64,000 nt of DNA. Origin: Campylobacter coli. Lineage in GTDB: Bacteria; Campylobacterota; Campylobacteria; Campylobacterales; Campylobacteraceae. The stretch covers positions 1-64,000 of the forward strand of contig CP154437.1 of the NCBI GenBank assembly GCA_039516895.1, read 5' to 3'. The stretch's first letter is position 1. Every line of letters starts with the position of its first letter. The notes below the pieces were generated by a model. It saw only the letters and a list, made by a program, of their open reading frames with translations, was not told the origin of the DNA and ran no database searches. Of this stretch, positions 45,094 to 54,993 are shown piece after piece. Position numbers and translations under genes: made by a program.

Positions 45094-45211
45094 ATGTCCG
45101 TGATTATACAGATGTGGAAACGCCTTGCTCCATCCCGAACCAAGAAGCTAAGCACATCGTGGGTGATGATACTACGCCTTACTGGCAGGGGGAAAGTAGC
45201 TCATTGCGGAC
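45094..45211 (+). rRNA. rrf: 5S ribosomal RNA
   Basis: A 118-base 5S rRNA with terminal pairing TGTCCG...CGGACTTG and the conserved CCGAAC-type loop (CATCCCGAACCAAGAAG). It follows 23S by about 155 bases, the usual spacing in this operon type. Confidence 0.93.
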
Positions 45212-46285
45212 TTGTTAATTCTTCTTTACTTACTTTATATATAAATCATATGTTTGTTTTTATTGTTGTTTTAGATGGGATTTAGAATAATTATCTTTAT
45301 GTTTATTGAATCTGTTTTTGTATTAATTGTTCTTTTTTATTATGTTTATTGAAACTGTTTTAATATATTGAATTTGTTTTTATATGTTGATTGTTCTTTA
45401 TTATGCTTGGTTAGTTTGGTTCAATATGTTGAATTTGTTTTTATATGTATTAATCATTCTTTTTATGCTGAGTTATGGTTATGCTTAGTTATAGTTAGGT
45501 TGCTTAGAGTTGTTCACTTTAATCTGTTTTTAGTTTAATTGTTGTCTTTGTGTTTGGTTTATAATTTCATTGTATGGTTTTTTGGGTGGTGTTAAGATAT
45601 TGATTTACTAGGCTGGTAAATTTGTTTAGGTTATATTTTTATTGTTTGAATACACTTGCTTTAGTTGGTGGGTTGATTGATTGTGAGCTTAGTTGGTTGA
45701 GTTGGGCTGATGGTTTAATCATTTTTAATCTGTTTTTAGTTTAATTGCTTAAGATATTCTTTTATGGGGTTGATGGGGTTGTTTGTGCTAATAATGATTT
45801 AATTTAGTTTGTATTTGTTAATGGGTTAGAGTTAATCATTTATTGTTTAGGTTCTTTTATTGGATTGACTGAATTAAGCTTGGATTGTTTTAGTTATTAT
45901 GGTTGTATTTAGGTTAATGGGTTTAATTTACTTGTTTAGATGGATTGAAGTAGTTTATTCCAATGGCTCTAATTTATTTAATCCCTTTAGAATGCTTTGT
46001 GTAATACTTTTACTTATCTATGCTTATATTTAATTATTGGGTTATTTGATTTATTTGATTTAAATGGGTTAATTGATTTAGCTTATTTATTGGTTTAGTT
46101 GATTTAATTAATTTAATTAGTTTTAGTTAAACACTTTATCAGTCCTTGCTTTAATCAGTTTATTTGAATTTAGTGTGTTTGGTTGATTGGTTTGGTTATA
46201 TTATTGCTTATAAAAGCATAGGTTTGGAACTATACTTGCAAGATAAAAGAATGAGATACTTGAGATTGCTAAAGCCAAGTAATGA
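45212..46285. other. T/G-rich non-coding stretch of about 1 kb
   Basis: From about 45240 to 46240 the plus strand is strongly T- and G-rich and poor in C, with degenerate reiterations such as TTGAATTTGTTTTTATATGT, TTGATTGATTTAGTTTATT-like tracts and TTGGTTGATTGG. No coding frame with a recognisable protein and no RNA family is visible on either strand. It marks the junction between the rRNA operon and the accessory island. It could be a decayed gene or a repeat-expanded spacer. Confidence 0.6.
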
Positions 46286-49075
46286 TTAAGGATTGGAGAA
46301 TGAGGGTGTAATCGTATGCATACTTTCTAAATGATTAAAATAATTAAGTTTTATGTATTTTTCTTTATTGCCTATAATGAAGATTGTATTTTTTGCTCGA
46401 GTTAATGCAACATTGATTAAATTTGGCCTAGATGCTACCCAATTTCTAGCATTTTCGTTATTTCCACCTAAGATAAGTATGATTATATCTGCTTCTTTTC
46501 CTTGCATTGTATGTATAGTACCAATTTTATCATTTTTTAAATTATTATATTTATCGATTATATCTTTTAATTTTTGTTTAACATCTACAAATGGCGTAAC
46601 GATTCCAATCTCTAGATCATATTGGGTAATTTTATCTAAAAGTATGTGTAAATATTCTATTTCCCTTTCATTGCAATTACCATTCCATTGTTCTTCTTTG
46701 ATATTGTACCAAGTGTTTTGTAATTGTAGGGTGTTTTCATTTTTCTTTCCATATATCATCATACCGTCATATGCGATTTTATTAGATAGTTCAAATATAG
46801 GTCGGTCGCAGCGATTATGCACACGCAAGGGAGAACCTAACCATATTTTTTGATTGTTTTGACAAATATATCTTCCATATGATTGCAAGAAGTCGCATCT
46901 ACTTTGTAAAGAGGTATTTTTAACATCAAAAGCCTTATCTATATTGAAGTATTGTATAAAAAAATTATTTATATTATTTGGAATATTTACAATAGGTTCA
47001 AGCTGTAGCGGATCTCCTATTATGATGGCTTTTTTTGTTCTGTATATAGCCCCTATAGCACTTGTTATAGTGCTTTGTCCTGATTCATCGCTGATTAGAT
47101 ATCCAAATTGATTATGCCCTATGTCTTTAAAACAAGAGCCAAAAGAAGCATAAGTGGAACTAATCGATGGTATTATAAAAAATAAACTTTTCCATATTTC
47201 AACAATTTTACTTCCCGAAAGATTCCTATAGTTGTTGTTTTCTAAAATATCACTTAATGCTTCCAAATTTTGAGCAAAATATAGATTATTACTTAGTATG
47301 GCCACCTTGTGAAGATTAAGTGCTTTTACAAATAAGTCTTTTCGTGCTTTAGAAAGTTCTGTTGTTTCGCCATTTTCTACCATAAAAAATGAAGATTTTT
47401 CCATAGATGCTTCATCATGTAAATAAAATTTTTGGTTGAGAAAAGAGATATGCTTTTCTATATTTTTTACATAACTTTTTCCCATAAGTCTATATGAAAG
47501 TAGTTTGTATAGGTAAGTAATAGTATTGATTAAACTGCCACTATTTTTTAGTTTCTTGTAAATTTTTACCTTTTGGATTATATGTTTTTCTTTTTTGTTT
47601 TTATCTAGTAGATTATTAACCCTGCGCAATGCTTGGTTAAAATCATTTTTTGCTTGCTCAAAATCTTTGCTAGTGAGCTTATTGCTTTTTATATAATTTA
47701 TAAGACCGATAAATTCATATTCTTTTGATTTAAAATCTTTTAAAACATTATATATAAAAGAAGATTTATTGGAATTATTGCCCAATATACCGCATATTAA
47801 TCCCCAAGCTTTAATTTCAGTTTTTTTATTTCGGTTTAAAAATCTTGTAGCTATCTCACTAAAATAATCAAGATCTTGAATATAGCTACTATCGATACCA
47901 CCATTTGTGGGTATTTCTTTGCTTATATTTTCTACAGCATTATTATTGCTAGAAGATAGTATGATCTCATAACCTTTTAGTTTTTCATTGAGCTTATAAA
48001 TTCCATCCTCTTTTTTTATAATTTCATCATAATTTAGTTTTGAAATTTCTATAGCCCTTTGAGTAATAATACCTGCTATGATATCTTTTACAAGCGTTGT
48101 TTTTCCAGTCCCTGGAGGTCCATTGATAGAGTAGATATCGTTATGATCTTTATTCATTTTAAGTATTTTGTTTACTGCAAATTGTTGAGAATACATTAAT
48201 GCAAATTTACTCATAAAAGAGCTAGGAGCCAGTTCATCAATATAGTTTTCCAAAATTTCTAGTTGATTTGTTTTTATGTCTATGCGTTGTTTTATTTTAT
48301 TGCTTAGATACTTATCTATCATGGGAAATTTATTTTCCTCATAATTATTTAAAATATTCGCTAATTCTTGTATATAAAAACTATTTAGAAATACATTTTC
48401 ATTTATGGTTTTAGTAAGATTAACTGATATTCTAAATTTGTTTCCAAGTAATGGAATATCGCGTTCTATGATTTTGATAGCTTTATCGTAAAATTTATCA
48501 ATACATATATTTTTAAGCGAAGACAGTTCTTTGGCAATGTTTTGGCTTAGATTAATAAAATCAATATAAGATGATTTTATATTTTCAATATTATTTATAG
48601 CCCATGGTGCAGTGGATAAATAAAAATTTTTCGCATTAAAAACAAAATCATTATCTATTATTGGATCGAAATTTTGATGATTGTTTGAGTTAAATTCATT
48701 GAATTTTATAATTTCATTTTCATTTGCAAAATTTAAACGACCATTAAATTTTAGAACAAAAGATGCATATTCTGTATTTAAATTATCGCAAAAATTTTCC
48801 AAGTCTTTGTTAATATTAAATTTATTTATAATATTGTCAAATAAGGTTTTGTTTTCATAGATGGCACCCTGTATGATAATTTCTACACTATAATCATCTA
48901 AATTTTTGTTATTTAAGGTTAAGGCATTGCAAATTTTTTCAATCCTTTCTCGAATATATTTGTTAATATATGAAGTTTCGCATGTATCGCAACAATTGTT
49001 TATCTTTTTGATATTTTGAGGTGTTAAATATTCCACAAAAAGTAAATATTTTAAAATATCAATATTGCTACTCAA
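46286..49075 (-). CDS. SF1 helicase/AAA ATPase of the Upf1/Dna2 type
   Basis: A 929-residue protein with superfamily 1 helicase motifs: Walker A NGPPGTGKTTL (319-326 core), a DEAD-like motif II DESGQ (663-667), motif III GDPLQLEP, and the C-terminal GTIHTMQGKEAD and VALTRAKNTIF (motifs V-VI). The first 300 residues and the helical insert at 400-560 match nothing I recognise, and I see no nuclease domain. The start is TTG at 49075 with AAGGA about eight bases upstream; no earlier in-frame start fits. It is divergent from the R-M gene across 114 bp. Proteins of this type are frequent in defence islands; a role in defence is inference. Confidence 0.88.
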   Translation of the reverse strand: MSSNIDILKYLLFVEYLTPQNIKKINNCCDTCETSYINKYIRERIEKICNALTLNNKNLDDYSVEIIIQGAIYENKTLFDNIINKFNINKDLENFCDNLNTEYASFVLKFNGRLNFANENEIIKFNEFNSNNHQNFDPIIDNDFVFNAKNFYLSTAPWAINNIENIKSSYIDFINLSQNIAKELSSLKNICIDKFYDKAIKIIERDIPLLGNKFRISVNLTKTINENVFLNSFYIQELANILNNYEENKFPMIDKYLSNKIKQRIDIKTNQLEILENYIDELAPSSFMSKFALMYSQQFAVNKILKMNKDHNDIYSINGPPGTGKTTLVKDIIAGIITQRAIEISKLNYDEIIKKEDGIYKLNEKLKGYEIILSSSNNNAVENISKEIPTNGGIDSSYIQDLDYFSEIATRFLNRNKKTEIKAWGLICGILGNNSNKSSFIYNVLKDFKSKEYEFIGLINYIKSNKLTSKDFEQAKNDFNQALRRVNNLLDKNKKEKHIIQKVKIYKKLKNSGSLINTITYLYKLLSYRLMGKSYVKNIEKHISFLNQKFYLHDEASMEKSSFFMVENGETTELSKARKDLFVKALNLHKVAILSNNLYFAQNLEALSDILENNNYRNLSGSKIVEIWKSLFFIIPSISSTYASFGSCFKDIGHNQFGYLISDESGQSTITSAIGAIYRTKKAIIIGDPLQLEPIVNIPNNINNFFIQYFNIDKAFDVKNTSLQSRCDFLQSYGRYICQNNQKIWLGSPLRVHNRCDRPIFELSNKIAYDGMMIYGKKNENTLQLQNTWYNIKEEQWNGNCNEREIEYLHILLDKITQYDLEIGIVTPFVDVKQKLKDIIDKYNNLKNDKIGTIHTMQGKEADIIILILGGNNENARNWVASRPNLINVALTRAKNTIFIIGNKEKYIKLNYFNHLESMHTITPSFSNP

Positions 49076-49189
49076 GTTAAATCCTTAAATAAAAATATGT
49101 AAATTATATCTTAACATGTTTTTACAAATTTCCATTTTCTTAAAGTAAAATTTTGATAAAATAGAAACTATTTTAAAAAAAGGCGTAAG

Positions 49190-52100
49190 ATGAAATTTGA
49201 AGCTATAGATGAAAAAGAATTTTTAAATCCTTACTACCGCAAAAAGCCTATTTTAGAAGCAGAGCTAAATGAATTTACAAAAGCTTTAAAAGATTATAAA
49301 TCAAGCTTAGAAAACAATCTCAAAAACAACGAAGACTCCCTAGTAGCAAACGCTTTAAGCAAATTTTTTGAAAATTTGCATTTTGAGTGTGAGATAAAAA
49401 GCATACACAAAGGCAACAGCGGTATAGATCTTGCTTTGAAAAAAGATAAGCAAATTCAAGTCATCATCGAAGCAAAATTGCCTCATTCTAAAGAATTCTT
49501 TAGCCCAAACAAGCCCAACTGCAAGGCCTTGCACGAGTGCATTTTGTATTATCTTCGTGAAAGAAAGGCTTTAAATTCATCACTCAAGCACATCATCATC
49601 ACAGATTTTTATCATTTTTATATCTTTAAGGCGGATTTGTTTGAAGAGCTTTTTAACAAAAACAAGTATTTTAAAGAAGCTTTTGAAAATTTTGAAAGCA
49701 AAAATTCTCTTTTCAAGGGCAATACCGATGAATTTTACAAAGAGTGCGAAAAGCTTTTAAGCAGTGAAAAATACCTTGATTCTATCACAAGAAAGGATTT
49801 GTTTGATGAGCCTAGCTTAAAGGGTGTTTTTATCGATCTAAAGCCTATTTTGGAGCAAGAAAAGCCAAGCTTTAGCAAGCTCAAGCCTTTGTTTAAAATT
49901 TTTCACAAAGACTTTCTGCTAAGCGAGTTTAACCCCAACGATGCAAATTCACTCAACAACGCCTTTTACAAAGAGCTTTTATATATCCTAGGGCTTTGCG
50001 AAAGCAAGCAAAACTCAAAGCTCATCATCGCAAAAAGCGAAGAGAGCAAAGAAGAGCAAGGCACCTTCTACACAGCTATAAATTCCAAGCTTGAAGAAGA
50101 AAATTTTGAAACCATTTTAAAACTTTTGATTTTATGGCTTAATCGTATCTTGTTTTTAAAGCTTATAGAGTCAAATTTGGTGCGTTTTAATGATGATAAA
50201 AATTTGAAATTTCTAAATTTTAAAAAAATCCCTGATTTTGACAAGCTTAGCGAGCTTTTCTTTGAAATTTTAGCCAAAGAAAGAAGCACACGAAAGAAAA
50301 GCGAATTTGCTTACCTGCCTTACTTGAATTCTTCTTTGTTTGAAAAACAAAGCATAGAAAACACGCTTGAAATTTCGAATTTAAACAATGATTTAAAGCT
50401 TAACTACTACAAAAACACGGTGCTAAAAGATGACAAATGCAAGGCTAAAAAAGGACAAGTGGGGCTTTTGGAGTATTTGTTTGAATTTTTGGATAGTTTT
50501 GATTTTGGTAGTGATGATGAGCAAAGCGAAATTTTAAGCCAAAAAGAGCTTATAAGCTCAAGTGTTTTGGGAAATGTGTTTGAAAAGCTCAATGGCTACA
50601 AAGAAGGAAGCTTTTACACCCCAAGCTTTATCACTTCTTATATGTGCAAAGAAAGTATCACAAAAGTAGTGCTTGATAAATTCAATGCCAAATTTGATCT
50701 TAAGGCTACAGATATCAGCGAGCTAAGAAGGGATTTGCGAAAAGAGGATAAAAACGCACAAAAAGAGCTTTTAAACTCCATAAAAATTTGCGATCCTGCG
50801 GTAGGAAGTGGGCATTTTCTAGTATCGGCTTTAAATGTCATGCTAAGTATCTACGATGAGCTAAATCTCTTTGATGAGGAGTTTTACCTAGAAGTGCAAA
50901 ACGATGAAATTCTCATCACTAACCGCAAAGGCGAATTTGTAGAATACAAACGCCCGCATTCGGACAAAGACAAAGCTCACTTGATCCAAAAAGAGCTTTT
51001 TTACACGAAAAAAGACATTATAGAAAACAACCTTTTTGGCGTCGATATCAACCCAAATTCATGTGAGATCACCAAACTAAGACTTTGGATAGAGCTTTTA
51101 AAACACAGCTTTTACCAAAGCTTTGAGGATGAGGCGTATCACGATCTTAAAACCCTACCAAACATCGATATAAACATAAAATGTGGGAATTCTTTGATAT
51201 CTTACTTTGAAATCGACAAAAGCCTAAGCCATTACCCAAACATCAAAGAACGCATGAACAAATACAAAAACATAGTCAAAGACTACAAAGAGGGCTTTTA
51301 CACCGATAAAAATCAAATCAACCAAGAGATAAAAAATCTCAAAATTTCTTTTAAAAATTTCTGCTTTGCGGATAAATTTAAAAAAGAGATGAAAAGTTTT
51401 AATGAAAAATGCGAAAAATACTCCAAAAAATACGGAAATTTCTTAGCTGTAAATGATGAGAATTTGAGAATTTTTGTCAGTGCGAATTTGACTCTTTTTG
51501 ATTTTGATGAAAAAGAAGCGAAAAAAGAATTTGCAAATCTTAAAAAAGAATACGACAATATCTTCAACCTAGAAAATAATCATCCTTTTGAATGGCGTTT
51601 TGAATTTCCTGAAATTTTGGACGATGATGGAAATTTTCAAGGCTTTGATCTCATCATCGGCAATCCGCCTTATATAAAAGAAGCGGATAATAAAGAACTT
51701 TTTACCAATACAAAAAATTTAAGAACTTATCAAGGAAAAATGGATATTTGGTATCATTTTGTGGGACGTGGATTTGATATATTAAAAAACAAAGGATATT
51801 TATCATTTATCGCTACAAATAATTGGATTACAAATTCAGGAGCTAAAAAACTACGCAATATAGTTTTAGAAGAATCCCAAATTTTAAGCCTTGTTGATTT
51901 TAGCTCTTTTATGGTGTTTGATTCTGCAAGTATACAAACGATGATAATGCAATTTCAAAAAACAAAACCACCTAAAAATTATGAATTTCATTTTGCAAAA
52001 ATCACAACCCAAACTCCAATTTATGAAGATGCTCTAAGTCTTTTAAAAAATGAAAAAACCCAAAACAATGAAATTTTAAGTATAAATTTAGCTCCAAAAA

Positions 52101-52987
52101 AATTCATAGATAAAACTTTAAATTTTACAAAAAGTGATTATGAAGAACTTTTCAATAAAATTCAAAAATATGGGAAATTTTATCTTGAAGAAAGGGAAGT
52201 TGCCAATGGCATTCATCCGCATTATGATTTTGTAAACAATCGAATTAATAGCAATCATAATTTTTCTTTTAAGATAGGACAGGGAATTTTTGGATTAAGT
52301 CAAGATGAAAAAGAAGAATTGAAATTAACGCAATTAGAAAATAGCATTGTTAAACCATATTATGATACTCAAAATTTTTTAAAATTCTTTTTTGAAAAAA
52401 GTGGTCATCGTTGGATTATATATACCAATTCATCATTTAAAAATCCAAATTCTATGGATAATTATCCAAATTTAAAAAAGCATTTAGATAAATTTAAAAA
52501 AGTTATTACTTCAGATAATAAACCTTATGGTTTGCACCGATCAAGAGATGAGAAATTTTTTAAAGGAAGTCCTAGAATTGTAGCACTTAGAAAATGCGTA
52601 GGAGAGCCTAAATTTAGTTATGTTGATTTTGATTGTTATGTTTCAGCAACTTTTTATATTATCAAAACACAAAGAATAAATGTGAAATATTTAACAGGGC
52701 TTTTAAATTCAAAGCTTGTCGCATTTTGGTTAAAACATAAAGGAAAAATGCAAGGCAATAATTATCAAATCGACAAAGAGCCTTTGCTAAATATTCCCAT
52801 AGCGGATACAAATTCTAAAAATCAAAAAATAGCCGATGAGCTTGTAAATTCAGTCGATGAAGTTTTAAAAGCTAAAGAACAAGACAAAAACGCAAACACC
52901 CAAGAACTAGAAAACAAAATCAATTCTTTGGTTTATAAACTCTACAATCTCACCGAAGATGAGATAAAAATCATAGAAGGCAGGTAA
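49190..52987 (+). CDS. Type IIG restriction-modification enzyme (fused nuclease and adenine methylase)
   Basis: A 1265-residue single-chain restriction endonuclease and N6-adenine methyltransferase. The N-terminal PD-(D/E)XK nuclease has D80 (GIDLAL) and E94-x-K96 (IIEAKL). The methylase has motif I DPAVGSGHF (from D535) and motif IV NPPY (825-828). The C-terminal 400 residues are the target-recognition part, ending LVYKLYNLTEDEIKIIEGR. It corresponds by position to the Cj0031/Cj0032 system of C. jejuni. No long poly-G tract is present, so phase variation is not expected. Its TAA overlaps the next gene's ATG (TAATG), coupling it to the beta-helix array. Confidence 0.93.
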   Translation: MKFEAIDEKEFLNPYYRKKPILEAELNEFTKALKDYKSSLENNLKNNEDSLVANALSKFFENLHFECEIKSIHKGNSGIDLALKKDKQIQVIIEAKLPHSKEFFSPNKPNCKALHECILYYLRERKALNSSLKHIIITDFYHFYIFKADLFEELFNKNKYFKEAFENFESKNSLFKGNTDEFYKECEKLLSSEKYLDSITRKDLFDEPSLKGVFIDLKPILEQEKPSFSKLKPLFKIFHKDFLLSEFNPNDANSLNNAFYKELLYILGLCESKQNSKLIIAKSEESKEEQGTFYTAINSKLEEENFETILKLLILWLNRILFLKLIESNLVRFNDDKNLKFLNFKKIPDFDKLSELFFEILAKERSTRKKSEFAYLPYLNSSLFEKQSIENTLEISNLNNDLKLNYYKNTVLKDDKCKAKKGQVGLLEYLFEFLDSFDFGSDDEQSEILSQKELISSSVLGNVFEKLNGYKEGSFYTPSFITSYMCKESITKVVLDKFNAKFDLKATDISELRRDLRKEDKNAQKELLNSIKICDPAVGSGHFLVSALNVMLSIYDELNLFDEEFYLEVQNDEILITNRKGEFVEYKRPHSDKDKAHLIQKELFYTKKDIIENNLFGVDINPNSCEITKLRLWIELLKHSFYQSFEDEAYHDLKTLPNIDINIKCGNSLISYFEIDKSLSHYPNIKERMNKYKNIVKDYKEGFYTDKNQINQEIKNLKISFKNFCFADKFKKEMKSFNEKCEKYSKKYGNFLAVNDENLRIFVSANLTLFDFDEKEAKKEFANLKKEYDNIFNLENNHPFEWRFEFPEILDDDGNFQGFDLIIGNPPYIKEADNKELFTNTKNLRTYQGKMDIWYHFVGRGFDILKNKGYLSFIATNNWITNSGAKKLRNIVLEESQILSLVDFSSFMVFDSASIQTMIMQFQKTKPPKNYEFHFAKITTQTPIYEDALSLLKNEKTQNNEILSINLAPKKFIDKTLNFTKSDYEELFNKIQKYGKFYLEEREVANGIHPHYDFVNNRINSNHNFSFKIGQGIFGLSQDEKEELKLTQLENSIVKPYYDTQNFLKFFFEKSGHRWIIYTNSSFKNPNSMDNYPNLKKHLDKFKKVITSDNKPYGLHRSRDEKFFKGSPRIVALRKCVGEPKFSYVDFDCYVSATFYIIKTQRINVKYLTGLLNSKLVAFWLKHKGKMQGNNYQIDKEPLLNIPIADTNSKNQKIADELVNSVDEVLKAKEQDKNANTQELENKINSLVYKLYNLTEDEIKIIEGR

Positions 52988-53032
52988 TGGAAGTATTTGA
53001 TGAAGAATTAGCACAATACGGGATTTTGGCAA
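52910..53032 (+). repeat. Direct repeat 1a: R-M gene 3' end plus start of paralogue 1
   Basis: About 123 bp, spanning the last 25 codons of the R-M gene, the TAATG junction and the first codons of paralogue 1, recur at 54871-54993 with few mismatches and in the same register. Confidence 0.85.
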
Positions 53033-54813
53033 AAAATGGCAAGCTAGCTACAAAAGACAATAAAAAAATTCTAAAAAAAGAGCATAAAATAATTATAGAT
53101 AGGGTTGAAATTGAAGAGATAAATTTTCAAAAATTACAAGCAGAAGGCATAAAAGAAATTTGTATATTTAGAAGTGAAATAAAATACCTTTATTTCTTAA
53201 AAAAGAATACTATAAAAATAGATTTTAAAGTTTGCAATTTTAAAAACCACATTATCGCTAGAGAGTTACATTTTGAAAATGAAGTTATATTTCAGCAGTG
53301 TATATTTGATGCTGTAGTGGATTTTTCTAAAACAAAATTTGATTCTAGGATAGATTTTTCGGCATCTGTGTTTAAAGAAGAGGTAAGATTTATAGGGGCT
53401 CAATTTTCAGCAGAGCAAAGCGATAATAAAACAATAGAAAATAATTTTAGGGAAGTTATTTTTGAAGGAAAAACAATCTTTGACAACGCCACATTTAAAG
53501 CAAGGGTTAATTTCGGAATTTCACAGTTTAAAAGTGAAGCAAACTTTACAAACACCAAATTTCAAGCAAATCAAAATGACAGCGATATAATCGAAAATCA
53601 ATTTTTAAGAGTTGTTTTTATAGGAAAGACAATCTTTAATCATGCCATATTTAAAGCAAGGGTTGGTTTTGGACTTTCACAGTTTAAAGATGAAATAAGT
53701 TTTATAGAAACTCAATTCCTAGCAACAAAACAAAGCGATAATGAAATAACAGAAAATAATTTTGAAGGAATTACATTTCAAGGAAGAGTATTTTTTTTCG
53801 GTTGTATATTTAAAACAAGGGTTAGTTTTAAAGTCTCAAAATTTAAAGATGAAACATTTTTTTCAAATATAAAATTAAATAATCATATATTTCATAATGT
53901 AGAATTTAATAAAATAAATTTTATTCATATTGATGATATAAATGCAGAATCTAATGCAGAGTCTTATGTATTCCAAAACGCGGTATTTAAAGATGCATTA
54001 AGCTTTGAAGGAATGAAAATTGAAAGATTAGGATTTGATAATGTTTTGTTTAATGGTGTTGTAACCTTTAGCAATACAAAGCTCAATACCAAACCACAAT
54101 TTATAAACTGCACTTTTTCTAATCAATTTAACATAGAACATCAATATATCAAATATAGTGATAAAGATATAGAAAATAAGATAAATAATATACAAGATAA
54201 AAATGATAAATTTCGTGCCTTGCTAAATTTAAGAGATTTATTTAGAAAATTAAAAAGCAACCGCATAGCTCATCACAATCTAATCGACGCTTCAGAGCTA
54301 AGAACACAAGAGCTTTATACTAGGGAGTTGGAGCTAAAATATCAAGAAAATAAAAGCTTAAGAGAAACAATCGAACAATGGCAACTTTTCTTTTATCGCA
54401 AGCTTTGCGATCATCATACAGACTTACTTTTAAATTTAAGATGGTTGGTTGTGTTGATAGGCTCGTTTGCTTTACTGTATTTTACTTCGCGTGTGATTCA
54501 AGATATCAATTTGTTAAAAGTTTTAAATCAATACGGAGTATGTTTAAGTATAGTTGGTGTTTTTAATTTGCTTTGTTTGTATTGGTTTGGGTATATAAAA
54601 AAATTTGATTTTTTTGTGTATTTTAACTTGATCGCGGTTTTATGGGTGGTATGTTATAAGCCGAAAATAATATTTGGAATCGTAAATCTTATAGGCGATA
54701 ACAGTTATAATGGTTTTGAAAATGTTTTGATTACGATTTATACTATACTTTTGGCTTTGGTCCTTTTCTCACTCCAAAAAACCGCACGAAAAAATTCCAT
54801 AGTGCCAAGTTGA
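52987..54813 (+). CDS. Beta-helix (pentapeptide-like) membrane protein, paralogue 1
   Basis: A 608-residue protein. Residues 60-300 have a Phe every five residues (for example VDFSKTKFDSRIDF), the pattern of Pentapeptide_3-type right-handed beta-helices. Within this, three 52-residue modules start at residues 141, 193 and 245. A linker (FRALLNLRDLFRKLKSNRI, DASELRTQELYTRELELKY) leads to FYRKLCDHHTDLL, then four or five membrane segments and the tail FSLQKTARKNSIVPS. No signal peptide is seen, so the beta-helix should be cytoplasmic. The start overlaps the R-M stop. Function unknown; by position it would be related to Cj0033. Confidence 0.82.
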   Translation: MEVFDEELAQYGILAKNGKLATKDNKKILKKEHKIIIDRVEIEEINFQKLQAEGIKEICIFRSEIKYLYFLKKNTIKIDFKVCNFKNHIIARELHFENEVIFQQCIFDAVVDFSKTKFDSRIDFSASVFKEEVRFIGAQFSAEQSDNKTIENNFREVIFEGKTIFDNATFKARVNFGISQFKSEANFTNTKFQANQNDSDIIENQFLRVVFIGKTIFNHAIFKARVGFGLSQFKDEISFIETQFLATKQSDNEITENNFEGITFQGRVFFFGCIFKTRVSFKVSKFKDETFFSNIKLNNHIFHNVEFNKINFIHIDDINAESNAESYVFQNAVFKDALSFEGMKIERLGFDNVLFNGVVTFSNTKLNTKPQFINCTFSNQFNIEHQYIKYSDKDIENKINNIQDKNDKFRALLNLRDLFRKLKSNRIAHHNLIDASELRTQELYTRELELKYQENKSLRETIEQWQLFFYRKLCDHHTDLLLNLRWLVVLIGSFALLYFTSRVIQDINLLKVLNQYGVCLSIVGVFNLLCLYWFGYIKKFDFFVYFNLIAVLWVVCYKPKIIFGIVNLIGDNSYNGFENVLITIYTILLALVLFSLQKTARKNSIVPS

Positions 54814-54866
54814 AAAATTTAAGGTATTGTGATGAAAATTTATAGCAAAATACTAAAAACCAAAGA
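54764..54866 (+). repeat. Tail repeat copy 1 with intergenic extension
   Basis: The tail-coding DNA (TTCTCACTCCAAAAAACCGC onward) up to the stop, plus about 55 bp after it, matches 60894-60996 with a handful of differences. The tail part alone recurs at 59321-59365 and 62431-62477. Confidence 0.85.
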
Positions 54867-54948
54867 TAATGAAAACAAAACCAATTCTTTGGTTTATAAG
54901 CTTTACAATCTCACTGAAGATGAGATAAAAATCATAGAAGGCAAGTAA
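54832..54948 (+). CDS. 38-codon relic frame joining MKIYSK to the R-M C-terminus
   Basis: ATG at 54832 opens a 38-residue frame beginning MKIYSKILKTKDNEN. It then continues in register as a copy of the R-M C-terminus (NSLVYKLYNLTEDEIKIIEGK) and stops in the TAATG that starts paralogue 2. AAGGTATTGTG before the ATG is a weak Shine-Dalgarno. It is most simply a duplication relic that keeps translational coupling for paralogue 2. It may still act as a short leader peptide. Confidence 0.55.
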   Translation: MKIYSKILKTKDNENKTNSLVYKLYNLTEDEIKIIEGK

Positions 54949-54993
54949 TGGAAGAATTTGATAAAGAATTAGCACAATACGGGATTTTGGCAA
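54871..54993 (+). repeat. Direct repeat 1b: duplicated R-M 3' end plus start of paralogue 2
   Basis: Second copy of the segment at 52910-53032, in the same register relative to the TAATG junction. It shows that paralogue 2 arose from a duplication that took the end of the R-M gene with it. Confidence 0.85.

Noticed and set aside
49190-52987. Poly-G phase variation of the R-M gene, as known for Cj0031-type genes in C. jejuni
   Set aside because: No homopolymeric G or C run longer than about six was seen here or elsewhere in the window, and the frame is intact.
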